Counted from the stretch's first letter, positions 39,499-48,340 are shown. The stretch is DNA of 58,805 nt from Syntrophomonas sp. UBA5288 (GCA_002408445.1 DHSK01000062.1:15689-74493); one strand, 5' to 3'. Notes: generated by a model not told the origin, from the sequence alone. Numbers and translations are program-made.

Positions 39499-40628
39499 TT
39501 ATTCATCCATCATGGCACGAATCTCGGCGGCCATGAAACGGCGGGTCAAATCGATGCCGCCAATGCCCATTACCCGGTTTTTAACCGTGATGTCATTGCG
39601 TCGGCCAAAGAGCACGCTTTTCAGCTCTGAAGCCAAAATACCGCCGGGGTGCCCGAAGTTATAATTGCGGTCTAGTACCATCACCTGCGCATTTTGCGGC
39701 AGTGCCTTGATGATATCCCCGGCGGGGAAAGGAAGATACAGGCGCGGTCTGAGCAGGCCGGCTTTGATGCCCTGTTCGCGCAGGATATCGACGGAAAGTC
39801 TTAATTCGGCCGCCATACTGTTGACCGCAAAAGCTACCACTTCGGCGTCTTCCAGCCGGTAAGTGTCGATGGTGTCGCCGTCCCACATACCGGTGATATC
39901 CTTATATTCCTGGGCCGCCTGCTTTACCAGCGGGATGGATGCCATGATATCGCTGGACAGCATCTGACGGAAAGGTGCGTATTCGGGTGCATTGGTCACA
40001 TTGCTGAAGGATGAAGGATGAGCCGGGTCGAGCCGCCATTCCGGTTCATGCGGGGGCAGAAAACGGTCGATATCGTCCTGGGGCGGCAGGGTAAGCGGCA
40101 TCAGACAATGGGAAATAGCAAAGCCGTCAAAGTTGACCATCACAGGGATATTGATCTGTTCGGCCACGCGGAAGGCCTGCAAAATGGTGTTGAACACTTC
40201 CTGATTGGAGGAACAGTGATATTGTATCCAGCCCGTGTCGCGCTGAGAAAATGAGTCCTGATGATCGGCCCACAGGGTCCAGGGGGCAAAAATGCCGCGG
40301 TTGACGTTGCAGATTACAACCGGTAAACGTCCACCGGCAGTCATATGTAGGACTTCGTGCATATACAGCAAGCCATTGGCCGAGGTAGCAGTGAAAACGC
40401 GGGCACCGGCAGCGGCAGCGGCTACGGCAGCGGCCATGGCGCTATGTTCACCTTCCACCGGAATGAAGCGGGCGTTCAGCTCGCCATCTTCGACCATGGC
40501 GGCCACCGCTTCCATAATACTGGTCTGAGGGGTAATGGGGTAGCCGGGTATTACGTCCACCCGGGCGCTTTTCACGGCCAGCGCGGCGGCATGGGCACCG
40601 GTATCCATTATAACCTGTGCTGCTTTCA
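39499..40628 (-). CDS. 2-oxoacid:ferredoxin oxidoreductase, alpha subunit
   Basis: About 376 residues from ATG 40628 after AAGGAGGAG; longer N-terminal extension in the same frame is a run through the delta gene. N-terminal GYPITPQTSIMEAVA and VEGEHSAMAAAVAAAAAGAR are the POR_N hallmarks, with SANGLLYMHEVLHMTAG following. The C-terminal domain II contains RYNFGHPGG-like LDRNYNFGHPGGI. It binds the 2-oxoacid together with the beta subunit. It starts five bases after the delta gene ends. Confidence 0.93.
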
Positions 40629-40633
40629 TACGG

Positions 40634-40891
40634 CTACTCCTCCTTTTCCATGCTGATCGCGCCGGTGGGGCATTCGGTGGCGCACACACCGCAGCCTTTG
40701 CAGTAGCGGTAATCAATTGTAATTTCCCTGCGGTCAATGACCGCTTCCGGACAATATACCCAGCAAAGCTGGCATTTGCTGCATATCTGAGTATCAATGA
40801 CCGGACGGTGTGCCCGCCAGGAACCGGTGTCACCGCCGGCTCCCTTCGTGGGCCAGGAAATGGGCCGGTAGGGTTTTGTAACTGATTTCAT
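40634..40891 (-). CDS. 2-oxoacid:ferredoxin oxidoreductase, delta subunit (2x[4Fe-4S] ferredoxin)
   Basis: An 85-residue ferredoxin with two complete CxxCxxCxxxCP sets: CSKCQLCWVYCPEA and CKGCGVCATECPTG. In four-subunit pyruvate or ketoisovalerate oxidoreductases this delta chain passes electrons to external ferredoxin. N-terminal PYRPISWPTKG is the usual delta-chain start. It lies between the gamma and alpha genes. Confidence 0.93.
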   Translation of the reverse strand: MKSVTKPYRPISWPTKGAGGDTGSWRAHRPVIDTQICSKCQLCWVYCPEAVIDRREITIDYRYCKGCGVCATECPTGAISMEKEE

Positions 40892-40971
40892 TTATTTACA
40901 TTCCTTTCGCTGATCTGCCAGATCGTATAAAAAGGTGAAGATCAAGGCGTTGAAATACGGACTGAAGCGTG

Positions 40972-41511
40972 CTATACGCTAATTTGGGCCACACTGTTAT
41001 AAGCCTTGCCGGCGGCGCCCAGATTGCGCTCGCTCTTTCCCGGCCATTTATTTAAGATAGTTTGTTCCATAACATTTTGCGGGATATTTAGCACCCGGCA
41101 CACCGCACCGAATAGTGGAATATTGATAAAGGGCCCGTCGGCGGAAAATAATCCGGCTTCGCGGGCGATGGCGTCGGCGTCCACCTGCCAGGTAGGGTGC
41201 TTCTCTACGGGTACGGCGTGGGGAGCATTGATTATCACGGTGCCGATCTCGTTAATGCCTTCATTGACCGCCGCTTCGGTGAGCTTTTCGCTCATCACTA
41301 CCACATAATCCGGCAGTTCACATTGACTGTGCACGTGGATAGTAGAGGGAGACATGCGCACTGCTGCCCGCACCGGCGCTCCGCGGCGTTCAACCCCGAA
41401 GAAAGGCAAGGCCTGTCCCTGCTCCCCATTTTCCAGTGCAGCCTGGGCTAACAGATGAGCCAGAGTAACGGAGCCCTGCCCGCCAAATCCGTTGATTCGT
41501 AGTTCTAACAT
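40972..41511 (-). CDS. 2-oxoacid:ferredoxin oxidoreductase, gamma subunit
   Basis: About 179 residues from ATG 41511, preceded by GGAGG; an ATG 21 bases upstream lacks a site. The family start LRINGFGGQGSVTLAHLLA is clear, and FFGVERRGAPVRAAVR follows. The first gene of the operon (gamma-delta-alpha-beta), so its upstream region up to the repeat at 41726 should hold the promoter. The complex oxidatively decarboxylates a 2-oxoacid to acyl-CoA, reducing ferredoxin, or runs in reverse. Confidence 0.92.
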   Translation of the reverse strand: MLELRINGFGGQGSVTLAHLLAQAALENGEQGQALPFFGVERRGAPVRAAVRMSPSTIHVHSQCELPDYVVVMSEKLTEAAVNEGINEIGTVIINAPHAVPVEKHPTWQVDADAIAREAGLFSADGPFINIPLFGAVCRVLNIPQNVMEQTILNKWPGKSERNLGAAGKAYNSVAQISV

Positions 41512-41532
41512 AATGTTCCTCCATTCTTCCAT

Positions 41533-41725
41533 GGTACTGCCAAAGGTGTATTTTATCAGCTATGGCTAAAAGCGCCTGTTACTGCAACCAATCGCTGCAG
41601 AAAACGCTCTCCTGTTAACCTGATGTCCTGATGGTCAGACCAATTTTTAATTAACATTATATTCTTAACTAAAGATAGAATTCCTTCCAAACCCAGAGAA
41701 AAATTTTAAATTTTGTCAATTAATT
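41533..41725. other. Upstream region of the oxidoreductase operon
   Basis: No gene. It must carry the promoter of the gamma-delta-alpha-beta operon. AT-rich toward 41700. No operator was recognised within it. Confidence 0.4.
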
Positions 41726-41830
41726 GGAAAATACTGTTGTTGTCATTCTGAACGCAGTGAAGAATCTTGCCGGTATTGACGATTAACAAGGGAAGGATCC
41801 TTCGTTAACACTCAGGATGACGCATTCTCA
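41726..41830. repeat. Palindromic dispersed repeat, long form (copy R3)
   Basis: About 105 bases: GGAAAATACTG at the left, core GTCATTCTGAACGCAGTGAA to CACTCAGGATGAC, then GCATTCTCA. It is inverted relative to R2, so R2 and R3 face each other around the oxidoreductase operon. It differs from R5 at only a few positions. Confidence 0.88.
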
Positions 41831-42125
41831 TTGCTGGTTAATATGAAAATTCAACACAGAAGGACACAGATTAACTATGATTAACACAGATCCTAATAAT
41901 GACAAACTACGCAGAGCATAATAGGGGAACAAATGCAGGGGTGGGGTGTTAAAGTTAGCGCAGCACCGGTAAAGACAGTTCTAGTTGGTTCGCACATAAC
42001 TTACCTCTTATACTCATTTCATAAATGATTGTGATTTCAATTTTGGGGCACCCAGAAATCGATAAAATAGTATAGTATTTAACATAGCATTTAAGTTGGG
42101 AAAAGAATAGGGAATGAGGAGTATT
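41831..42125. other. Non-coding stretch before the WalJ-like gene
   Basis: About 295 bases. It contains ACACAGATTAACTATGATTAACACAGAT, which is a short imperfect direct repeat (ACACAGATTAAC / TTAACACAGAT), copy C of repeat family 2 (42017-42040), and a likely -10 (TATAGT, near 42071) for the gene at 42126. Confidence 0.4.
42017..42040. repeat. Dispersed repeat family 2, partial copy C
   Basis: The reverse complement of 42017-42040 reads TTGAAATCACAATC then ATTTATGAAA, matching 38267-38289 (TTGATATCACAATC, ATTTATGAAA) with one difference over 23-24 bases. No hairpin arm is kept here. Confidence 0.6.
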
Positions 42126-42902
42126 ATGCAAGTACATATACTGGCCAGCGGTAGTACGGGCAATTCAGTTTTGCTGCAGCTGGGAGGCAAAAACATACTA
42201 ATTGATGCCGGCATTAGTGCCCGCCGCATAGAACAGGGCCTGGCCGGGGTGGGAGTTAAAGCGGGTGAGTTGGATGGTGTTTTAATTACCCATGAACATA
42301 TCGACCATATTAAAGGATTGGATGTATTCATCCGGCGGCATAAAATACCGGTTTATACCCGGCCGGGAACATGGGAAGGGATTCCCTGCCGGTCTAAACT
42401 GCCTCCCCAATGCTGCTGTGATATTTACGAGAATATTGACATAGGTCCGGTTCGAATTGAAACCTTTCCCATATCGCATGATGCCAGTGACCCGGTAGGC
42501 TTTTGTTTCTACTGGAGTAAAATCAAATGGACTCTGGCTACCGACCTGGGCGTTATTACCCCGGAAGTTAAGCAGGCCCTGGCTCATGCCAGCCTGGCAA
42601 TCTTGGAATCCAACCATGATATGGAGATGCTGCAGACCGGTCCTTACCCCTCTTTCTTAAAACAGCGCATTAAAGGGATCAAGGGCCATCTATCCAATCT
42701 GGATGCGGCCCGCCTGCTGGCTTATGCCGGTCAACAGGGGCCTATGCAGGTATTCCTGGCCCATCTGAGCAAGCAAAATAACACACCGTCATTAGCCGAA
42801 AGGACGGTTTCCGGGTTTCTAACTGAACAGGGTTATGAAGTGGGAAGGGATATAGTACTTAATCGCACCCATGCCGACCGAACCGCCAGTTGTATTTTCT
42901 AA
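42126..42902 (+). CDS. MBL-fold metallohydrolase, WalJ/YycJ type
   Basis: About 258 residues from ATG 42126 after GAGGAG; an ATG 12 bases earlier is less likely. The metallo-beta-lactamase site is THEHIDHIKG, with further His in PISHDASDPVGF and Asp in ATDLGVI. N-terminal ASGSTGNSVLLQ is typical of YycJ/WalJ proteins, usually found with the WalKR cell-wall system and linked to DNA or RNA processing. Here no walKR is adjacent. A terminator follows. Confidence 0.85.
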   Translation: MQVHILASGSTGNSVLLQLGGKNILIDAGISARRIEQGLAGVGVKAGELDGVLITHEHIDHIKGLDVFIRRHKIPVYTRPGTWEGIPCRSKLPPQCCCDIYENIDIGPVRIETFPISHDASDPVGFCFYWSKIKWTLATDLGVITPEVKQALAHASLAILESNHDMEMLQTGPYPSFLKQRIKGIKGHLSNLDAARLLAYAGQQGPMQVFLAHLSKQNNTPSLAERTVSGFLTEQGYEVGRDIVLNRTHADRTASCIF

Positions 42903-42924
42903 ATCGGGATTAGATAAAAAGTAT

Positions 42925-42985
42925 GACAGAGGACGGTCCCTTTTTCATATCCGAGATATGACCAAAGGACCGTCCTCGTCTTATT
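42925..42985 (+). terminator. Long hairpin after the WalJ-like gene
   Basis: GACAGAGGACGGTCC pairs with GGACCGTCCTCGTC (42925-42939, 42967-42980) around a 27-base loop, followed by TTATTTAT. Confidence 0.65.
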
Positions 42986-43089
42986 TATCGGTTATTCGCG
43001 CCCAAAATCCGGTCAAATACACAAAATAGCAGGAAACAGGAAAATGTTACAGAAATAGGTAAAGAAAATTATTTGGTGGAGCTGATCAA

Positions 43090-43569
43090 ATGTATCCCAT
43101 ACCCTGGTATGTGGCGTTATTAGTATCTGTACCCCAAACTTTTCTGATATTGCTGATAGGTTTTAAATTATATGATATTGACATGCCACTTCAGACTGGC
43201 CTCATGGTCTCGGTATTTATGGGTTTTCTCGCTTATATAGTACGGCTTTTTCCCATGCCGTTCGGACTTCATACCCTTATTCAAATTACTATGCTGGTTG
43301 TATTAATAAGCCTGATGACCAATATTAAGTGGTGGCAAGCGCTGATAGCAAATTTAACCGGCGTGATGATAACGGGAATATTTGAAAGCACCTTAATGCC
43401 CTTTTTCCTGATGTTGACCGGTAAAACCATTTCAGATTTTGAAGTTCAGCCCTGGCTTAATGTTTTATCTTTTCTGCCTCTGGCGCTACTCCTTATATTT
43501 TTTTACCTGGGTATGGCCAGGTATGACCTGGTGGTTTATCAATTCAAAGAGGATAAGTATGGTTTATGA
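43090..43569 (+). CDS. Membrane sensor domain of a split AgrC-type receptor
   Basis: A 159-residue integral membrane protein with about five spans: 5-25, 38-55, 62-80, 84-107 and 127-147. It contains FMGFLAYIVRLFPMPFGLHT. It has no kinase or catalytic motif. AgrC receptors normally place six or seven spans in front of a GHKL kinase in a single chain of about 430 residues; here this protein (159) and the next (290) together give about 450. The two overlap by four bases (ATGA), so they are made together. Such stand-alone membrane proteins occur beside agr-like kinases in other Clostridia, to my knowledge without experimental description. The role as peptide receptor is inferred. Confidence 0.7.
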   Translation: MYPIPWYVALLVSVPQTFLILLIGFKLYDIDMPLQTGLMVSVFMGFLAYIVRLFPMPFGLHTLIQITMLVVLISLMTNIKWWQALIANLTGVMITGIFESTLMPFFLMLTGKTISDFEVQPWLNVLSFLPLALLLIFFYLGMARYDLVVYQFKEDKYGL

Positions 43570-44438
43570 ATAAGAGCAGTTTGTTTGTGATTTTAACTAT
43601 ATTGATGGAAACCCTTTTCATTGCCGTTTTTAACCAGAAATTATTGATATCGAATGATTTACAAAGTTTAAAAAGCTACCTGCCTTTTGCCAATGTGGTG
43701 GCTGTAGTACTGGCGGTACTGGCTCTTTTTTCTATCAAGGAAATGGAAGGAAAAACCCGCCGTGAAACCGAGATGCAGGTTTTGAAGTCCAATCTTGCAC
43801 AGGTGGAGGATCTGTTAAATTCTTTGCAGTTGCAAAAACATGAACATACCAGGCATATTCAGACTTTGCAGGCTATGCTCTATCTGGGAGAAATAGAGAA
43901 GGCTACTGAATATATCGAAGGGATAAGTGAGAGCTATTGGCACGAAGTTGATATAGTACAGGTAGGGCACCCTGCCGTAACCGCCTTACTTAATAGTAAG
44001 AAACAGGTAGCGCAGAGCAGGGGAGTGGAGTTTGATTTTAGTGTAAAATGCAATCTGGCCGGTATGCGCATAAGTGCCTGGGACTTTTGCAGCATTCTGG
44101 GGAACCTGGTCGATAATGCTCTGGAAGCCGTAATAACCGAGCCGGATAGTAAGGTGGTAACGGTTGAAATAAAAGCAGAAGAGGAATTTTTTGCTATTTA
44201 CGTTTATAATACCGGACCCCGGATAACCAGATTACAGCAAAACAATCTGTTCAAACCCGGCTACACCACTAAAAAGTCGGATGGAAGAGGTTATGGATTA
44301 TATGTGGTTAAAAAGCTGGTAGACAGCTATGGTGGTACAATTGAGGTTATTTCTGATCGGCGTACCACGTTTATTATATATTTGCCTAAATCGGGGGGGA
44401 TGAAAATTGATAAAAAGTCTGTCCCAGCATGCAGCTGA
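43566..44438 (+). CDS. AgrC-like GHKL sensor histidine kinase
   Basis: A 290-residue kinase with two N-terminal membrane spans (5-25 and 40-60), a coiled-coil, then an SpoOB-type H-box. The likely phosphorylated His is in LQKHEHTRHIQTLQ, resembling the RHDxxNHL motif of AgrC. N-box GNLVDNALEAV and G-box GRGYGLYVVKKL define the GHKL ATPase. It pairs with the LytTR regulator at 45175. It overlaps the preceding membrane protein by four bases and the agrB gene by 32 bases. Confidence 0.85.
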   Translation: MNKSSLFVILTILMETLFIAVFNQKLLISNDLQSLKSYLPFANVVAVVLAVLALFSIKEMEGKTRRETEMQVLKSNLAQVEDLLNSLQLQKHEHTRHIQTLQAMLYLGEIEKATEYIEGISESYWHEVDIVQVGHPAVTALLNSKKQVAQSRGVEFDFSVKCNLAGMRISAWDFCSILGNLVDNALEAVITEPDSKVVTVEIKAEEEFFAIYVYNTGPRITRLQQNNLFKPGYTTKKSDGRGYGLYVVKKLVDSYGGTIEVISDRRTTFIIYLPKSGGMKIDKKSVPACS

Positions 44439-45033
44439 TATTCTAACCGATGTATCGGAAACGGAATGGGAAAATGAGATACTAGCCTATGGTCTGGAAA
44501 TAATTATCGGCTGTCTGCTCAATTTGGTATTTATAATAATTGCGGCTGTTTGGCTGGATACGTTGTGGAGCACGATGTTATGTTTGATTTCCTATATTTC
44601 TTTTCGGCATCTGGGTGGTGGCGTACATCTGGAAACCTGGACGCGCTGTTTATGCACCGGTGTGATTTTAATGGTTGGATTAGGATGGATCGCAGACCAG
44701 GCTCTACCTTCATTAATAATAAAAGGGGTATTTCTTCTGGCGTTCAGCCTGGGAGGTTGGGCAACCTGCAAATGGGTGCCGGCAACCTGCAAAAAGGAGA
44801 TAAAAGATGAGAAGGTAAGAAAACAACAAAAAATAAGAACATTACAGGTATTGGGTTTATGGTTGGTGGCTTGCGTAGCGCTATTTTATTTGGGTTATAA
44901 CAAATTTGCCCTTGCTCTTAGTTTCGGAGTACTGGCAAGCTCATTTCTTATTACACCTGGGGGGTATTGGGTCATGCAGACCCTTGATAATATCCTTAAT
45001 TTAATTTTTAAAAGGAGGGTGTCACATGTTTAA
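44407..45033 (+). CDS. agrB: AgrB-type peptide-processing membrane protease
   Basis: A 208-residue AgrB homologue. The catalytic His and Cys are seven residues apart in GGGVHLETWTRCLC, the same spacing as His77/Cys84 in Staphylococcus AgrB. At least four hydrophobic segments follow. It cleaves AgrD near its C-terminus and forms the thiolactone ring. TTG start after a GGGGG-rich site inside the kinase gene. The 3' end overlaps agrD by eight bases. Confidence 0.9.
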   Translation: MIKSLSQHAADILTDVSETEWENEILAYGLEIIIGCLLNLVFIIIAAVWLDTLWSTMLCLISYISFRHLGGGVHLETWTRCLCTGVILMVGLGWIADQALPSLIIKGVFLLAFSLGGWATCKWVPATCKKEIKDEKVRKQQKIRTLQVLGLWLVACVALFYLGYNKFALALSFGVLASSFLITPGGYWVMQTLDNILNLIFKRRVSHV

Positions 45034-45175
45034 GAGGTTCAGAGGTAGGGTAATGTCAGGTATGGTGTCGTTGGTTGCGCTGGTGGCGGTATCCGGCGGA
45101 GTGAGTCCATGTTGTTTTTTCATCATTCATGAACCCGAAATACCGGAAGCACTCAAAAACATGGCTAGGAGCTAA
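45026..45175 (+). CDS. agrD: AgrD-like cyclic peptide pheromone precursor (49 residues)
   Basis: This short gene starts at ATG 45026 (AAGGAGGGTG site) and stops at 45173-45175. An amphipathic N-terminus (MFKRFRGRVMSGMVSLVALV) leads to a core SPCCFFII followed by HEPEIPEALKNM, the charged tail expected of AgrD (compare the staphylococcal D/E-E-P-E-x-P-E-E-L type). Aligning with Staphylococcus AgrD, where ring Cys is followed by four residues before the charged tail, the ring here would be Cys-Phe-Phe-Ile-Ile with a tail including Ser-Pro-Cys. The pair of adjacent cysteines is unusual. It overlaps agrB, and its stop overlaps the LytTR regulator start (TAATG). Confidence 0.85.
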   Translation: MFKRFRGRVMSGMVSLVALVAVSGGVSPCCFFIIHEPEIPEALKNMARS

Positions 45176-45909
45176 TGGCAAAAATATTATTACTTGAAGA
45201 TGAAGATTATACTCGTAAATTTCTGAAGAAACTAATCGAGCAAAGTGAACTGGTTGAGTGGGTATTTGACGCCGCCAGCGGCAGGGAAGCCCTTGACCTA
45301 TTTGCATTACATAAGCCTGATATTGCGATAATGGATATAGAACTTGGGGCAGATCAAGAGTTGAACGGGATTGAGGTGGCCAGGCAAATATACAGCCTGG
45401 CCCCCCAGACCTACTTTGTGTTTTTAACGGGATATTCCCGTTATGCTATCGATTCTTTTTGCGTCCATCCTTATGATTACATTTTAAAACCCGTAAAACA
45501 GAATAGAGTACGGGAAGTTATTGATATCCTGGCCGCTAAAGTCCAAATGCGTTTAAACGATGAAAAAATAGTAATTAAGCTTAAAAAAGAAACTCTGTTG
45601 TTACAGCCAGGAGACATTATTTTCGTTGAGAAGCGGGAACGTAATATTATATTACACACCAAATTCGGGGTTTATGAATTAAACCATACCCTGGGGGAAA
45701 TGAGTTCCATACTGGGTAACCGGTTTATTCGAGTTCATAAATCATTTATTGTGAATCCTGACAAAATCGCTTCTATTCAGGAAGTGAGTGAACGTTCCTA
45801 CGAAATTACATTTGATGATTATGCTGCAACCGCTCAGATGAGCCGTTATCGGTTCAACGAGTTATATGCCTATTTGACTATGCGTAAAAAGAAAAAAACA
45901 GAAAACTAA
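45175..45909 (+). CDS. agrA: AgrA-like LytTR response regulator
   Basis: A 244-residue regulator. The receiver has LLEDED and the phospho-acceptor Asp in DIAIMDIELG (about 59), plus Lys in YILKPVKQ. The LytTR DNA-binding domain begins near 128 (IIFVEKRERNIILHT) and ends with FIRVHKSFIVNPDKI. It is the expected output of the agr kinase and would activate the agr operon in positive feedback. Start overlaps the agrD stop by one base. Confidence 0.9.
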   Translation: MAKILLLEDEDYTRKFLKKLIEQSELVEWVFDAASGREALDLFALHKPDIAIMDIELGADQELNGIEVARQIYSLAPQTYFVFLTGYSRYAIDSFCVHPYDYILKPVKQNRVREVIDILAAKVQMRLNDEKIVIKLKKETLLLQPGDIIFVEKRERNIILHTKFGVYELNHTLGEMSSILGNRFIRVHKSFIVNPDKIASIQEVSERSYEITFDDYAATAQMSRYRFNELYAYLTMRKKKKTEN

Positions 45910-45989
45910 AAAAGGGAAAAACAGGAAACTAAAGAATAGTTTAAATAATAAAATAGTCCGGAATTTGTTTCTCACTGAGGGGGGCCAAT

Positions 45990-48296
45990 ATGAGTCAGGA
46001 TAATAATCTGGATTTAAACAGATTGCAGAATACTGACCTGAAGCCCGCAGTGCAGGTTTGGCTGGAGAGTCCTGGAGGTGAACAGCAATATTTCTTTGAT
46101 AATTCCATCACCTGCACGGCGATAATTCAGGAGAAAATAGTGGTTTATTGTTATCCCGAATTAATAACCAATTTAAGCGGGATGGCAAAAAACTATATAA
46201 ATAAAAATTACGAAGAGTTTGTTTATCCGGAAGACATTAAAAAAGTAGATCAATTCTTATATTTCATATATCAAAACAATAGTCCGAAAGATTTACTGCG
46301 TTTCCGGATCTGCGACTGGGAGGGTAACCCTGCATGGGTAGAAATAACCGGACAGCCGATTATCTACCATGGAAAGCCCTCTGCCCTGATAGTGGCAACC
46401 TCAATTACGAACAATATGCGGAAAATTCAGTTTCTGAAAGATTTGACCGAAATATATAGAAACTTTGCCGAACAATCGCCTGATGGCATTGTGGTGCGCC
46501 AGGGAAACCGAATCCTGTATGCTAACTCCAGAGCTGCCGAGCGAAGCGGATTTTCACGGGAAGAGATCAGACAAGTAGATGCATTTGCAGGAGTCGCGGA
46601 GGATGATGTGAATACTGCCCGGGAAATTGCGGCCAAATGGGATACAGGTCAGGCTACACCCTCCTTGGTGGAATTAAGGATGGTGGATGCTGACGGGGAA
46701 GTATTTACCTGCGAGGTGGCTTCTTCCTTTATTAACTATCATGGAGAACCTGCTGTACAGCATACCTTAAGGGATATTAGCTACCGCAAAAAAATACAAA
46801 AGGAATTGCAGTTGCAGGCCAACCTGTTGTCTAATGTCAATGATTGTATAGTTGTTACCGATTCGGATTATCAGATTATCTTCTGGAATCAGGGGGCCGA
46901 AAGGTTATTGGGCCGGAAAGAGGATGAGGTAATAGGACAGAAGCTGGGAACTGTTCTAAATGAAGACTCTTTCGTTGACCAGATTAAGAATGATTTACTT
47001 ATGAACGGGCATTGGGAGGGACAGCGAGAAATAAAGATGACGCCGGAAGGATGCAAAACACTGCAGCTATCGGTAACCACAATCAATGATGATTGTGATA
47101 ATACCAGTTTAGTGCTCATAGCCCGGGATATAACGGAATTGCTGGAATCCCAGCGCAGAGAACGTGAGGCCAATCAGGCCAAGAGCGAATTTTTGGCTCG
47201 CTTGAGCCACGAAATGCGTACCCCTTTGGTCGGAATAGTTGGTTATTGTGAATTATTAAGATCGGTAAGTGAAGGCCCTCCTAATCAGGAAGGTCTGGCT
47301 ACCATGGAATACTGTGCCAGACAGTTATTGGATCTGGCCAATAATATGCTGGATTTATCCAAAATTGAAGCACGCCAGGTGGAAATAAAACTGGAATCAG
47401 TCGATCTGTATAATTTAATCAATTATACCGTGAATTCTTTCTATCCCAATATTAGTGCCAATGTCGAGCTTTCCGTTCATATTTCTTCTTCTGTACCGAG
47501 AAATGTGATCGGTGACAATGCTAAAATCAAGCAAATTATTGCCAATCTACTGAGCAATGCTTTCAAATTCACCCGCCGGGGTTACGTAAAGGTCAAGGTG
47601 GACCTGGCTAATAGTTTTAAAGTGTCGGAGGGGATGTACCCGATAAGAATAGCGATTATCGATACTGGAATCGGAATTAAAGAGACGGATAGAATCAAAA
47701 TATTTGAACCATTTGTGCATGATGTGATTGCTGCGGATGGTGAAGATGGTACAGGTCTGGGGCTAGCCATTTGCAGGCAACTGGTCGAATTGATGGGGGG
47801 AAGTATATGGTGCAAAGCCAACCCTGAGGGGGGTTCGGAATTTGGCTTTGTTTTACCTCTTAAAGCGTCGGCGGCGCCACCGGCGCCGGTTGAATCCGGT
47901 CAAGCTATTACTAATATGCCTGTTCCGGACGGTTTGGAAGTTTTGCTGGCAGAAGATATTAGTGTCAACCGCAAGCTGATCACTCTTATGCTGGAAAAGC
48001 TCGGGTGTGAAGTAGTGGCAGTAAGTAATGGTGAACAATGTGTTAATATGCTGGACGAATATAAACCTGATATTATTCTGATGGATATGCAAATGCCGGT
48101 GATGGACGGATACAGTGCTACCCGAATTATAAAAGGAAGATCATCCCTGGCAGCTATCCCGGTAATTGCACTGACGGCCTACGCCATGACCGAGGATGTT
48201 GATAAATGCCAGGAAGCAGGCTGCGACTATTACCTGAGTAAGCCGTTTACCAATGAACAACTGGCCAGCGCTTTAAAGCAATGCTCGAATGTTTGA
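45990..48296 (+). CDS. Soluble hybrid sensor histidine kinase with PAS domains and C-terminal receiver
   Basis: A 768-residue protein without membrane spans. Three PAS-type sensory modules occupy about 30-400, including NFAEQSPDGIVVRQGNRILY and DSDYQIIFWNQGAERLLG. HisKA follows with FLARLSHEMRTPLVGI, then HATPase with NLLSNAFKFTR and TGLGLAICRQL. A receiver ends the chain with LLAEDISVNRKL and phospho-acceptor Asp in DIILMDMQMPVMDG. It sits 80 bases after the agrA-like gene and is preceded by AAAACAGGAAACT, similar to a sequence before the agr operon. Signal and target unknown. Confidence 0.88.
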   Translation: MSQDNNLDLNRLQNTDLKPAVQVWLESPGGEQQYFFDNSITCTAIIQEKIVVYCYPELITNLSGMAKNYINKNYEEFVYPEDIKKVDQFLYFIYQNNSPKDLLRFRICDWEGNPAWVEITGQPIIYHGKPSALIVATSITNNMRKIQFLKDLTEIYRNFAEQSPDGIVVRQGNRILYANSRAAERSGFSREEIRQVDAFAGVAEDDVNTAREIAAKWDTGQATPSLVELRMVDADGEVFTCEVASSFINYHGEPAVQHTLRDISYRKKIQKELQLQANLLSNVNDCIVVTDSDYQIIFWNQGAERLLGRKEDEVIGQKLGTVLNEDSFVDQIKNDLLMNGHWEGQREIKMTPEGCKTLQLSVTTINDDCDNTSLVLIARDITELLESQRREREANQAKSEFLARLSHEMRTPLVGIVGYCELLRSVSEGPPNQEGLATMEYCARQLLDLANNMLDLSKIEARQVEIKLESVDLYNLINYTVNSFYPNISANVELSVHISSSVPRNVIGDNAKIKQIIANLLSNAFKFTRRGYVKVKVDLANSFKVSEGMYPIRIAIIDTGIGIKETDRIKIFEPFVHDVIAADGEDGTGLGLAICRQLVELMGGSIWCKANPEGGSEFGFVLPLKASAAPPAPVESGQAITNMPVPDGLEVLLAEDISVNRKLITLMLEKLGCEVVAVSNGEQCVNMLDEYKPDIILMDMQMPVMDGYSATRIIKGRSSLAAIPVIALTAYAMTEDVDKCQEAGCDYYLSKPFTNEQLASALKQCSNV

Positions 48297-48326
48297 CAAA
48301 CAGAGCAGGATTGCATATTCTTAAGA

Positions 48327-48340
48327 TGAACATATGTTCA
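48327..48340. promoter_or_regulatory. Perfect palindrome upstream of the DUF134 gene
   Basis: TGAACATATGTTCA, 14 bases, ending 24 bases before the start of the putative DNA-binding DUF134 protein. A dyad of this kind is a candidate operator for autoregulation. Confidence 0.45.

Noticed and set aside
40629..40833. N-terminal extension of the alpha subunit
   Set aside because: It overlaps the delta ferredoxin gene in another frame; the strong AAGGAGG site and family start are at 40628.
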